64,000 nucleotides of DNA from Sutterella megalosphaeroides (lineage in GTDB: Bacteria; Pseudomonadota; Gammaproteobacteria; Burkholderiales; Burkholderiaceae_F). The notes under the pieces were generated by a model. It had not been told where the DNA came from. It made no database searches and saw nothing but the letters and a program-made list of their open reading frames with translations. Where the stretch lies: NCBI RefSeq assembly GCF_003609995.1, contig NZ_AP018786.1:1-64000 (forward strand), read 5' to 3'. Positions 27,453 to 35,948 of the stretch are shown piece by piece (within the stretch, counting starts at the first letter, position 1; the number at the start of each line of letters is the position of its first letter). The position numbers and the translations under genes are program-made.

Positions 27453-29072
27453 TTATTCCGGACGGTACATGAAGTCGGCGACGGCCGCTTCGATGTCGCT
27501 CGGGCGTTCGTTCCCAGCGAGACCGTGCTCGTAAGCGTAAGCCGCGACGGCGGCGCCGATCTTCATCGAGACGTGACGCACTTCGGAGAGCGACGGGTAG
27601 AGCGAACCCTGCGCGAGGTCTTCTTCCGAAACGAGCGCGGCGAGTTCGCGGGCGGCCGTAAGGAACATGCCGGTCGGCATCATACGGGCGTTGGCGAACA
27701 CGGCGCCGAGGCCGAGGCCGGGGAAGACGTAGCTGTTGTTGCCCTGGCGCGGCACGAAGTGGCGGCCGCACACGTCGACGGGCGCGAAGGGCGAACCCGA
27801 CGCGAAGAGCGCGCGCCCTTCGGTCGCACGGTACGCGGTTTCGGCGTCGCATTCGGCGCGCGACGTGGGGTTGGAGAGCGCGAAGATGATCGGACGCTCG
27901 TTGATCGCGGCCATTTCGGCGAGGACTTCTTCGTTGAAGGCCTTGGGCTGAGCGGCCACGCCGACGATGCCCGTCGGACGGATCGCCTTCACGGCTTCGA
28001 GGAACGTCGTGCAGTCGGGCAGATCGTGCGCGTAGGGCTGCTTGTTGGCGGCAAGACCCGTACGGTTCGCGGTCACGAGCCCCTTCGAATCGAAGAGCGC
28101 GCAGTGCTTGCGGGCCTCTTCGCGCGGCATGCCTTCGTCGACCAGAGCGTCGACGATGAGGTCGGCGATGCCCGTGGCGGCTTCGCCCGCGCCGAGGAAG
28201 AGGAAGCGCTGTTCGGAGAACTTCCGGCCCGAGACGCGCACGGCGGAGTAGACGCCCGCGAGCGCGACGGCGGCCGTACCCTGAATGTCGTCGTTGAAGC
28301 AGAGGATCTTGTCGCGATAGCGTTCAAGAAGCGCAAACGCGTTGTGGTTGCCGAAGTCTTCGAACTGGATGAGCACGTTCGGCCAGCGACGGCGGGCTTC
28401 CGTGATGAATTCGTCGACGAGTTCGTCAAAGTCGGCCCCCGTGGCGCGTTCGCGGCGCAGACCGATGTAGAGCGGATCGGCAAGGTTCTCGGGGTTGTTC
28501 GTGCCCACGTCGATCGTCACCGGGAGGGTCTTCGCGGGATTGATGCCGGCGCAGGCCGTGTAGAGCGAAAGCTTGCCGACGGGAATGCCCATGCCGTTGG
28601 CGCCGAGGTCGCCGAGACCGAGAATACGCTGGCCGTCCGTCACGACGATGACGTCGACGTCCTTCTGCGGGCAGTTGGCGATCAGCTCGGCCACGCGCCC
28701 CTTCTGCTCGAGCGAGACGAAGAGACCGCGCGGATAGCGGTAGATGTGGCTGAACTTCTGGCAGACCTCACCCACGGTCGGGGTGTACACGAGCGGCATG
28801 CATTCGTCGGTGTGTTCGACGAGCATCTTGAAGTAAAGGTTTTCGTCCGTCGCATGAAGGCTGTCGAGCACCAGGAACTTGTCGAGCGGCCGTTCGAACC
28901 GGTTCATCATTTCCTTAACGCGAGCAACCTGTTCGTCACCCGTCGACACGGCGGCGGGCAGCAGCCCCTCAAGGCCGTTGGCAGCACGTTCTTCCTTCGT
29001 AAAGGCAAGACCGCGATTCAGGTGCGGGCAGCCGAGCTTCTTGACGCCGTGCGTCGTCTTGCATTCGGTCAT
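27453..29072 (-). CDS. maeA: NAD-dependent malic enzyme
   Basis: 539 aa, large-subunit (MaeA/SfcA) type, oxidatively decarboxylating malate to pyruvate. Visible: YTPTVGEVCQKFSHIYRYPRGLFVS with catalytic Tyr (about 95-119), ACAGINPAKTLPVTIDVGTNN with the catalytic Lys region, metal-binding FEDFGNHNAF and CFNDDIQGTAAVALAG, and the dinucleotide loop FLGAGEAATGIADL. NAD versus NADP preference is inferred from family resemblance. Stand-alone gene, bounded by its own terminator. A C-rich stretch at its N-terminus (CPHLNRG) is not part of the usual active site. Confidence 0.93.
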   Translation of the reverse strand: MTECKTTHGVKKLGCPHLNRGLAFTKEERAANGLEGLLPAAVSTGDEQVARVKEMMNRFERPLDKFLVLDSLHATDENLYFKMLVEHTDECMPLVYTPTVGEVCQKFSHIYRYPRGLFVSLEQKGRVAELIANCPQKDVDVIVVTDGQRILGLGDLGANGMGIPVGKLSLYTACAGINPAKTLPVTIDVGTNNPENLADPLYIGLRRERATGADFDELVDEFITEARRRWPNVLIQFEDFGNHNAFALLERYRDKILCFNDDIQGTAAVALAGVYSAVRVSGRKFSEQRFLFLGAGEAATGIADLIVDALVDEGMPREEARKHCALFDSKGLVTANRTGLAANKQPYAHDLPDCTTFLEAVKAIRPTGIVGVAAQPKAFNEEVLAEMAAINERPIIFALSNPTSRAECDAETAYRATEGRALFASGSPFAPVDVCGRHFVPRQGNNSYVFPGLGLGAVFANARMMPTGMFLTAARELAALVSEEDLAQGSLYPSLSEVRHVSMKIGAAVAAYAYEHGLAGNERPSDIEAAVADFMYRPE

Positions 29073-29270
29073 AAGATCCTTCTGTTTTCAAAAAAAAGGG
29101 AGTCTGACGGGGTAACGGGCCGTCGGTCCGGGGGTCGGGACGATCGTCGGGACGTTCGCGCGCGCGAACGCACCCCCGACGATTTCGCATTGTAACAGGG
29201 CGTTCGGACCCGCCCCGAGCTCGGGCGGACCGTATTGTTCGGGCAAAAACCCGAATCGACGCTCGCTCGG

Positions 29271-30005
29271 TCAGTTGCCGAGGCGCTGCTTGGCGGTGAC
29301 CGCCGCGTCCGACTTCGGATAGGTTTTGATCACCTTGCGGTAGGTGGCCGCGGCCGCTTTGGGGTTGCCCGAAGCGGCCTGAGCGGAACCGACGAGAAGC
29401 ATCGCGTCCGCGGCGCGGGGATGCTTCGGATAGGCCTTGAGGAGGCTGTTCTGCGAGCTGATGACGGTCTTGTACTGCTCGGCACCGAAAGCACTCGAAC
29501 CCCACCAGAAAAGCGCGTCGGGGCGATAGGGCGACTCGGGCCACTTTTCGGCGAAGCGGGAGAATTTGGCCGCGGCTTCCTTGAAGTTCCCGTCCTGGAA
29601 GAGGAGCACGGCCGCGTCGTATTCGGCCTTTTCCTGGGGCTGGACCTGAACGGTTTCGCCGTTCAACACCACCATCACGGGTTCGAACGCGGAAACGCGC
29701 GAGTCGATCGAGCCGAAAAGCTCGCGGGTCGAGCGCTTTTCCACGGCGAGCGCGTTCGTGAGCTCCTCGACGCGGCCCGTCAACTGACGGTTCTGTTCCT
29801 TGAGCGCGTTGATTTCGCTCGAGAGCTGCATCTGCGCGTTGCGCGTGATGTTCAGATCCGCTTTGAGCGTTTTCACTTCTTCGCGAAGGTCGAGAATGGC
29901 CCGGCGAGCCTCGTCGTCGGCAAAGGCGAACGCGGAGTTCGCCGCCGCAGCCACGGTGGCGGCAAAGGCAAGGCGAACCGCCCAAAGTCGTGCCGTCTTC
30001 TGCAT
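29271..30005 (-). CDS. cpoB: Cell division coordinator CpoB (Tol-Pal system protein YbgF)
   Basis: 244 aa periplasmic protein. Signal peptide with cleavage after AFA (about residue 28), a coiled-coil oligomerisation region (about 33-95, LDLREEVKTLKADLNI...), then TPR repeats (about 122-240, EYDAAVLLFQDGNFKEAAAKFSRF). In E. coli it links PBP1B activity to Tol-Pal-driven outer-membrane constriction. It follows pal on the same strand, as in most proteobacteria. Confidence 0.93.
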   Translation of the reverse strand: MQKTARLWAVRLAFAATVAAAANSAFAFADDEARRAILDLREEVKTLKADLNITRNAQMQLSSEINALKEQNRQLTGRVEELTNALAVEKRSTRELFGSIDSRVSAFEPVMVVLNGETVQVQPQEKAEYDAAVLLFQDGNFKEAAAKFSRFAEKWPESPYRPDALFWWGSSAFGAEQYKTVISSQNSLLKAYPKHPRAADAMLLVGSAQAASGNPKAAAATYRKVIKTYPKSDAAVTAKQRLGN

Positions 30006-30122
30006 GGTTTTTCCTTCAATGAACGTAAGAGCGCCCGCTCGTACGCGGGCGCGGGGAGCCGAGGTCGACCGGCCTGCGGTCGGTCGGCGGCGTCAAACAG
30101 TATCGGCGAAAGGTCCGCCCGC

Positions 30123-30665
30123 TCAGGGCGCCGGAGTCGCCGGGGCCGACGGAGAGGCTTGCGTCGTGTACTGCGGCGGATAGACGATGTCGGCTCGACG
30201 GTTCTGAGCCCAGGCCTCTTCGGTCGAACCCGTGGCCACGGGCTTTTCCTTCCCGAACGAGACCGCTTCGATGCGCGAAGCGGGCACGCCGAGGAGCTGC
30301 ATGCGCTGCTTCACGGCTTCGCTGCGCTTCTGGCCGAGGGCAAGGTTGTACTCGCGCCCGCCGCGCTCGTCCGTATTGCCCTGAATGACGATGTTGACGT
30401 CGGGATGTTCGTTGAGCCACTTCGCGTGCGCTTCGACGTACGGGGCGTATTCGGCCGGCACGTCGTAGGAGTCGAACGCGAAATAGACCGAGCGGTGCGA
30501 GAGCGGATGCGAAGGATCCGTGAAGGGATTCTCGGCCTGCGTCTGCTGCGTTTCGCCGGCAAGCGTCCCTTCCTTGGCGCCTTCGTCGAGCGACACGGAG
30601 GAGCACCCCGAGAGCACGAGGGCGGCCGCCAGGGCACCCGCCAAAACTTTCCACTGAGCGATCAT
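30123..30665 (-). CDS. pal: Peptidoglycan-associated lipoprotein Pal
   Basis: 180 aa outer-membrane lipoprotein. Lipobox LVLSGCSS places the acylated Cys at about residue 21. The OmpA-like peptidoglycan-binding domain (about 60-165) includes SVYFAFDSYDVP, IQGNTDERGGREYNLALGQKRSEAVKQ and a late EEAWAQNRRADIVY. Pal anchors the outer membrane to peptidoglycan and binds TolB. The tail after the domain is Ala/Pro/Ser-rich. Spacing of 30 bp to tolB implies a shared transcript. Confidence 0.97.
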   Translation of the reverse strand: MIAQWKVLAGALAAALVLSGCSSVSLDEGAKEGTLAGETQQTQAENPFTDPSHPLSHRSVYFAFDSYDVPAEYAPYVEAHAKWLNEHPDVNIVIQGNTDERGGREYNLALGQKRSEAVKQRMQLLGVPASRIEAVSFGKEKPVATGSTEEAWAQNRRADIVYPPQYTTQASPSAPATPAP

Positions 30666-30695
30666 GAAAAACCTCCTTGCGATGGGTTCTGATGG

Positions 30696-32006
30696 TTATT
30701 TGAGGACCGGCCCCCAGGCGGGTTCGCGGATGTCGCCTTCGCCCGTCAAACGGGTCGAGAGTCGGGCGTCGGCCGCGCACGTCCCGAGCACGCCGCGACC
30801 GCCCTCTTCCGTCGCGAAGACGAGGAAGCGGCCGTTCGGCGCAAAGGACGGCGACTCGTCGCGTTCCGTGGAGGTGACGAGCAGATCGCGCCCCGTGGCC
30901 AGATCCATCACCGCGATGCGATAACGGTTTTCGATGCGGGAGACGTAAGCGAGACGGGTGCCGTCCGGGCTGATGTCGGGACTGATGGCGTAGTTCGAAC
31001 CGAAGGTCACGCGTTCGACGGCGCCGCCCCCTTCGACGGGCTGACGGTAGATCTGCGGCGTGCCGCCCCGATCGCTCGTGAAGTAAATCCAGCGACCGTC
31101 CTGCGAGAAGACGGGTTCGGTGTCGATCCCGTAGCTCTTCGTGAAGCGCACGAGCCCCGAGCCGTCCGTGTTGATGAGATAGATCTGCGTCAGGCCGTCG
31201 CGCGAAAGGGCGACCGCCATGCGGCGACCGTCGGGACTGAAGGCCGGGGCCGAATTGTTGCCCGGGAAGGCCGCAACCGCGCGGCGACGACCCGTCGTGA
31301 GGTCCTGGAGATAGACGATCGGCTTCTTATGTTCGAAGCTCACGTACGCCAGGCGGCGGCCGTCGGGCGACCAGACGGGCGAAATGATGGGTTCGGGCGA
31401 GCGCAGGGCGCTGCGCGGATTGGCGCCGTCGCAGTCCGTGATCACGAGTTCGTAGCGGTTCTTCGCGTACTGCGCGACGTAGGCGAGCTGCGAGGCGAAC
31501 ATCGGCCCTTCGCCCGTCAGGCGTGTGTAGATGAGGTCCGCGCAGCGGTGGGCCGCCATGCGGAAGTCGTCCTTCGGAACGCTCGTGCCGTAGGACTCGA
31601 TGAGGTTGCCCGTCACGCAGTCGTAGATGAAGCAGCGCACCTCCCAGCGGCTGCCCGCCTCCTGCACGGCCCCCACAACGAGAGCGGTCGCGCCCTGCTG
31701 AGCGGCCGCGGCAAGAGCCGCGGGCTTTTGCTGGTCGTCTTCGGTCGATTCCGCACCCGCGGAAAAGACGCGGAACGCCCCGGAGCGCGACAGGTCGTCG
31801 CCGATCACGCGGGCGAGATCGTCGGGCGCGCCCGACGTTCCCTGAAACGTCTGCAAAGCGATGGGCTGCTGATTGGCGCCGACCCCCGTGATCTCGATGC
31901 GCAGATCCGCCCAGGCCGGGGCGGCCGCCAGAGCGCCGGCGGCCAGGCCGCAGCCGAGGACGGAGCGACGGCTCCAAAGGGAGGGAGTGAAAGCGTTCGA
32001 GGACAA
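30696..32006 (-). CDS. tolB: Tol-Pal system protein TolB
   Basis: 436 aa periplasmic protein with an N-terminal domain and a six-bladed beta-propeller (WD40-like PD40 repeats such as ISPVWSPDGRRLAYVSFE, APAFSPDGRRMAVALS, ISPDISPDGTRLAYVS). I choose a TTG start at 32006-32004 because a perfect AGGAGG sits 7 nt upstream; the ATG ten codons earlier has no good ribosome binding site. The signal peptide starting there carries SRRSVLGCGLAAGALAA, which fits a twin-arginine motif. First gene of tolB-pal-cpoB; tolQRA are not adjacent. Confidence 0.94.
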   Translation of the reverse strand: MSSNAFTPSLWSRRSVLGCGLAAGALAAAPAWADLRIEITGVGANQQPIALQTFQGTSGAPDDLARVIGDDLSRSGAFRVFSAGAESTEDDQQKPAALAAAAQQGATALVVGAVQEAGSRWEVRCFIYDCVTGNLIESYGTSVPKDDFRMAAHRCADLIYTRLTGEGPMFASQLAYVAQYAKNRYELVITDCDGANPRSALRSPEPIISPVWSPDGRRLAYVSFEHKKPIVYLQDLTTGRRRAVAAFPGNNSAPAFSPDGRRMAVALSRDGLTQIYLINTDGSGLVRFTKSYGIDTEPVFSQDGRWIYFTSDRGGTPQIYRQPVEGGGAVERVTFGSNYAISPDISPDGTRLAYVSRIENRYRIAVMDLATGRDLLVTSTERDESPSFAPNGRFLVFATEEGGRGVLGTCAADARLSTRLTGEGDIREPAWGPVLK

Positions 32007-32317
32007 GACGAAGCCTCCTTTTGTTTTGTTCTTCATGATGAAGTCCGCCCGAAAACGGCAGACTCGGGTTCGTAACCGGAAATCGGTCGGACCGCGCGGG
32101 GCTCTCGGGCCGAATCGCTCGGGACTCTCCGGCACCGTACATACGCGTACACACGAAAAGCGCCGCAGAGTCGAAAGGATCTCTGCGGCGCGGCGCCGCC
32201 CACGGCCCGCACTAAGGAGCACTATAAGCGACTTGAGCGTCGGTCAAGCGAATTTCGGGCCCCGAAGGCGTGTCGGGACGTTTCCTCCGAGCCCGAAATC
32301 CGCACGAAGGACGGATT
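32007..32317. other. 311-bp intergenic region upstream of tolB
   Basis: Contains the purH terminator (32156-32191) and presumably the promoter of tolB-pal-cpoB on the minus strand. I see no consensus -35/-10 pair and no open frame with coding character. Confidence 0.5.
32156..32191 (-). terminator. Terminator downstream of purH
   Basis: Minus strand: an 11-bp stem GCGCCGCAGAG / CTCTGCGGCGC around a 10-nt loop, then TTTT. It ends the amgK-to-purH operon before tolB. Confidence 0.85.
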
Positions 32318-33871
32318 TTAGTGACGGAAGTGACGTTCGCCCGTGAAGACCATCGCCACGCCGCGTTCGTTGGCGGCGGCGATCACTTCGTCGTCGCGGA
32401 TCGAGCCGCCCGGCTGAATGACGGCCACGGCACCCGCGTCGACGACGACGTCAAGACCGTCGCGGAACGGGAAGAAGGCGTCCGAAGCGGCGACGGAACC
32501 CTCGAGCGAGAGACCGGCTTCTTCGGCCTTGATGGCGGCGATGCGCGCGGAGTCGACGCGGCTCATCTGGCCGGCGCCCACGCCGAGCGTCATGCCGTTC
32601 TTCACGTAGACGATCGTGTTCGACTTCACGAAGCGAGCGACGTTCCAGGCAAAGAGCAGGTCGGCCGTCTGTTCTTCGGTCGGGGCCTTTTCGGTCACGC
32701 ACTTGAGCGCTTCGGCGCCGCAGAGCTGCGTGTCGGGCGTCTGAACGAGCAGACCGCCGCCGACGCGCTTGAAGTCGAAGTCGTTGTGAGCCGAACCGAG
32801 CGCCACCGTGAGGAGACGCAGATTCTTCTTCGCGCCGAAGATTTCAAGCGCTTCCTTCGAGAAAGCGGGCGCGATGATGACTTCGGCGAACTGGTGCGAA
32901 ACGCGTTCGGCGCATTCGCCCGTCACTTCGCGGTTGAAGGCGATGATGCCGCCGAAGGCGGACTTGCTGTCCGTGAGGAACGCCTTGTTGTAGGCTTCGG
33001 TCACGTCGCCGGCGATCGCCACGCCGCAGGGGTTGGCGTGCTTGATGATGACGCAGGCGGGCGTGTCGAAGGAGCGCACGCATTCCCAGGCGGCATCGCT
33101 GTCGGCGATGTTGTTGTAGGAGAGTTCCTTCCCCTGGAGCTGGGTGTAACCCGCAAGAAGCCCCGGGGCAACCGTGCGTTCGCGGTAGAAGGCGGCGTTC
33201 TGGTGCGGATTTTCGCCGTAGCGCATATCCTGCACCTTTTCCCACTGGCGCGTGAAGACGTCGGGGAAGAGCGTGCGTTCGCCTTCGGGCGAGAGGCTCG
33301 TCAGGTAGTTCGCGATCATGCCGTCGTAGCGGGCCGTGTGCGAGAAGACCTTCTTGGCGAGCATCAGACGCGTGTCGGCGCCGACGGCGCCGTCGCGGCG
33401 GATTTCTTCAAGAACGCGGTCGTAGTCGGCCGGATCGACGACGACGGCCACGGATTCGTGGTTCTTCGCCGCGGCGCGGATCATCGTCGGGCCGCCGATG
33501 TCGATGTTTTCGATGGCGTCTTCGAACGTGCAGTCGGGCTTGGCGATCGTCTGTTCGAAGGGGTAAAGGTTGACGACGATGAGGTCGATCGGGTCGATGC
33601 CGTGTTCGGCGAGCGCCTGCATGTGTTCGGCCACCGGGCGGCGGGCGAGAATGCCGGCGTGGATCTTGGGATTGAGCGTCTTCACACGACCGTCGAGCAT
33701 TTCCGGAAAGCCCGTGTAGTCGGCCACTTCCTGGCAGGGAATGCCTTCCTTTTCGAGCAGACGAGCCGTGCCGCCCGTCGAGAGCAGGTGGTAGCCGAGC
33801 TCGACGAGGGAGCGGGCGAAGTCGACGATGCCCGTCTTGTCGGAAACGCTGAGGAGAGCTTGTTTGCGCAT
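32318..33871 (-). CDS. purH: Bifunctional AICAR formyltransferase / IMP cyclohydrolase PurH
   Basis: 517 aa, full-length. It performs the last two steps of de novo IMP synthesis. The N-terminal MGS-type cyclohydrolase domain (about 1-195) has [13 protein letters not shown] and STGGTARLL. The C-terminal formyltransferase domain has [14 protein letters not shown], the KHANPCG active-site motif (about 265-271) and SDAFFPFRD. It lies 3 bp after fis in the same operon, the fis-purH order seen in many betaproteobacteria. Confidence 0.98.
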   Translation of the reverse strand: MRKQALLSVSDKTGIVDFARSLVELGYHLLSTGGTARLLEKEGIPCQEVADYTGFPEMLDGRVKTLNPKIHAGILARRPVAEHMQALAEHGIDPIDLIVVNLYPFEQTIAKPDCTFEDAIENIDIGGPTMIRAAAKNHESVAVVVDPADYDRVLEEIRRDGAVGADTRLMLAKKVFSHTARYDGMIANYLTSLSPEGERTLFPDVFTRQWEKVQDMRYGENPHQNAAFYRERTVAPGLLAGYTQLQGKELSYNNIADSDAAWECVRSFDTPACVIIKHANPCGVAIAGDVTEAYNKAFLTDSKSAFGGIIAFNREVTGECAERVSHQFAEVIIAPAFSKEALEIFGAKKNLRLLTVALGSAHNDFDFKRVGGGLLVQTPDTQLCGAEALKCVTEKAPTEEQTADLLFAWNVARFVKSNTIVYVKNGMTLGVGAGQMSRVDSARIAAIKAEEAGLSLEGSVAASDAFFPFRDGLDVVVDAGAVAVIQPGGSIRDDEVIAAANERGVAMVFTGERHFRH

Positions 33872-33874
33872 GCT

Positions 33875-34249
33875 TCAATTTCCTTTGAAAGAGCCCCTCC
33901 GCCGGTCCTTGGCGATGCCGTACTGAACCAGCTTTTTACGGAGGGTGTTTCGGTTAATACCCAAAAGTTGTGCAGCGGTGGACTGGTTGTCGTGGCTCAT
34001 GGCCATGACATAGATGAGAAGCGGCCGTTCGACGGCGGACATGACGAGTTCGTGCAGCGGATGGGGCGCGCGACCGTCAAGTCGCGCGAAGTACTCGTCG
34101 AGATGACGGACGATCACCTGCTGAAGATCTTCCGTGCGCGCGCGGGCCGCGGGGACCGTCGTCGGGTCGAAGATCTTCAGTTCCTCCTCAAGGTCGGGAG
34201 ATGCCGAAAGGATGTCTTCCGGCGCAATCGTGGCGTCGTCCTGTTGCAT
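33875..34249 (-). CDS. fis: Fis family DNA-binding regulator
   Basis: 124 aa. The C-terminal HTH (about 80-117) reads DNQSTAAQLLGINRNTLRKKLVQYGI, the classic Fis fold. E. coli Fis is 98 aa; here the extra length is an acidic N-terminal arm (DILSASPDLEEELKIFD). Fis bends DNA and activates rRNA/tRNA promoters and shapes the nucleoid. The start overlaps the dusB stop in a TAATG junction, so dusB and fis are translationally coupled as in E. coli. purH follows 3 bp after its stop. Confidence 0.92.
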   Translation of the reverse strand: MQQDDATIAPEDILSASPDLEEELKIFDPTTVPAARARTEDLQQVIVRHLDEYFARLDGRAPHPLHELVMSAVERPLLIYVMAMSHDNQSTAAQLLGINRNTLRKKLVQYGIAKDRRRGSFKGN

Positions 34250-35250
34250 TACGTATCCGCTCGAGTCGCCGTGCGTGCGAGCGCTTCGAAAAGCCGCTCG
34301 ACGCCCTCGGCGACGGCCGAGGCGCCTTCGAGGCGCAGTAGTTCCTCGAGACCCGCTTCGCGGGCCTCGGGCAGTCCAGAAAAATAGTGCGTGAGGTGCT
34401 TGCGAAAGAGTGCCGCACCGCGTTGGTCGCCATAGTAATCGAAATGGAGGGCCATGTGCCGCCGAAGCACGTCCCGACGCTCGTCGAGGCTCGGAAAACG
34501 GCCCGCCGCGGGATCTTCGCGAAAACCGAGCGCGGCCGCGACGTCGCGGAAAATCCACGGGTTGCCGTACGCTGCCCGTCCGATCATGACGCCGTCGGCG
34601 CCCGTGAACGACATCACGAAGCGCGCCTTCTCGGGGCCGTCGATGTCACCGTTGGCGATGACCGGAATCGAGACGGCGCGTTTGACGTCGCGAATCGTTT
34701 CGTACTCGGCCGAGCCGCGAAAGCCCTGCTCGCGCGTGCGGCCGTGCACCGTCAACATCGCGACGCCTTCCTCTTGCGCGATGCGCGCGATCGAGACGGC
34801 GTTTTTCATCGCGTCACTCCAGCCGGTGCGGATTTTGAGGGTTACGGGAACGGAGACCGCTCCGACGACCGCATTCAAAATGCGCCCGACGAGCGCCTCG
34901 TCGCGCATGAGCGCGCTCCCGCAGGCGGCCTGCAGAACCTTTTTCGCGGGGCACCCCATGTTGATGTCGACCACGTCGGCTCCGCCCGCTTCGGCGTACC
35001 GGGCCGCTTCGGCCATGAGCTGCGGGTCGGCCCCGAGGAGCTGCACGACTTTGAGTCCCGTTTCGTGCTCGTGTGCCCAACGGCTGCGACTCTTGCGCGT
35101 GTCGCGCAGCTCGGGCTTGCTCGCCGTCATTTCGCCCACGGCGTAGCCCGCGCCCGTCGCCTTGCAAATCTCGCGGAAAGGCCAGTCGCTCATGCCCGCC
35201 ATCGGGGCGAGCATCACGGGGTTAGCAAGTTCGTAAGGACCGATTTTCAT
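34249..35250 (-). CDS. dusB: tRNA-dihydrouridine synthase DusB
   Basis: 333 aa FMN enzyme that reduces uridines in the tRNA D-loop with NADPH. Visible: VMLAPMAGMSDWPFREICK (about 12-30), NMGCPAKKV with the catalytic Cys (about 99-107), LKIRTGW, TVHGRTREQGFRG and ANGDIDGPEKA. GGAGG precedes the ATG at 35250. ATG overlaps the upstream murU stop (ATGA), and its own stop overlaps the fis start. Confidence 0.96.
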   Translation of the reverse strand: MKIGPYELANPVMLAPMAGMSDWPFREICKATGAGYAVGEMTASKPELRDTRKSRSRWAHEHETGLKVVQLLGADPQLMAEAARYAEAGGADVVDINMGCPAKKVLQAACGSALMRDEALVGRILNAVVGAVSVPVTLKIRTGWSDAMKNAVSIARIAQEEGVAMLTVHGRTREQGFRGSAEYETIRDVKRAVSIPVIANGDIDGPEKARFVMSFTGADGVMIGRAAYGNPWIFRDVAAALGFREDPAAGRFPSLDERRDVLRRHMALHFDYYGDQRGAALFRKHLTHYFSGLPEAREAGLEELLRLEGASAVAEGVERLFEALARTATRADT

Positions 35251-35948
35251 GCCTCCTCCCGAAGAAGCGCTTCGACGCGGCGTCGTTCGAGCTCGGTGCC
35301 GACGTTGGCCCACAGCCCGTCGAACCGTTCGCCCGTCACGCGCCCCGCGTCCACCCGGGCGAAGAGCCAGGGGAAAAGCGAAGCGCGTCGGTCGTCGAGC
35401 CCCGAAAAGAGTTCCGCCTTGTAGAGGCCGAGACTCGAAAAGGTGAGCCGTTCGCCCGCGACGCGTGAAAGCCGCCCGTCGGCGCAAAGCCCCATGTCGC
35501 CCTGTGGGTGGTAGTCGGGGTTTTCGACCATCACGAGGTGCGCGAGCGCGTCGCCCGACCACGCGTGATGCAGAAGGCGCGTGAAGTCGAAGTTCGTGAC
35601 GATGTCGCCCGCGACCGCGATGAAAGCGTCTTCGCGGCCGCCTTCCGTCAGAAGGTCGAGCGCCCGGACGATGCCGCCGCGGGTTTCCAACGCTTCCGGG
35701 GCGCTGCGGCCTTCGATCGAGTAATGGAGACGCACGTTCCAGCGTTCGCCCCCTCCGAGCGCGTGAACGAGCTCCGCGGCGCCGTGCGCCGCGTTGACGA
35801 CGATGTCGCGCACGCCCGACCGGGCGAGCGCCCGGATCTGTCGCACGGCAAGCGGCACGCCGCCCGCCGAAGCGAGAGGCTTCGGCAGGACGTGCGTTCT
35901 CGGACGAAGTCGCGAGCCCGCGCCGGCGCAAAGGAGCATCGCCCGCAT
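35247..35948 (-). CDS. murU: N-acetylmuramate alpha-1-phosphate uridylyltransferase MurU
   Basis: 233 aa nucleotidyltransferase. The N-terminal signature reads MLLCAGAGSRLRPRTHVLPKPL (residues 4-25), with Cys where most have Ala. VAGDIVTNFDF carries the metal-binding Asp, and GLWANVGTELERRR closes the domain. MurU makes UDP-MurNAc from MurNAc-1-phosphate in the recycling route that bypasses MurA and lowers fosfomycin sensitivity. The assignment rests on the one-base-overlapping amgK upstream. The start overlaps the amgK stop (TGATG). Confidence 0.88.
   Translation of the reverse strand: MRAMLLCAGAGSRLRPRTHVLPKPLASAGGVPLAVRQIRALARSGVRDIVVNAAHGAAELVHALGGGERWNVRLHYSIEGRSAPEALETRGGIVRALDLLTEGGREDAFIAVAGDIVTNFDFTRLLHHAWSGDALAHLVMVENPDYHPQGDMGLCADGRLSRVAGERLTFSSLGLYKAELFSGLDDRRASLFPWLFARVDAGRVTGERFDGLWANVGTELERRRVEALLREEA

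Noticed and set aside
29238-29257. Terminator after malic enzyme promoter region / before cpoB stop
   Set aside because: TTCGGG/CCCGAA hairpin exists, but no T-run follows it on either strand.
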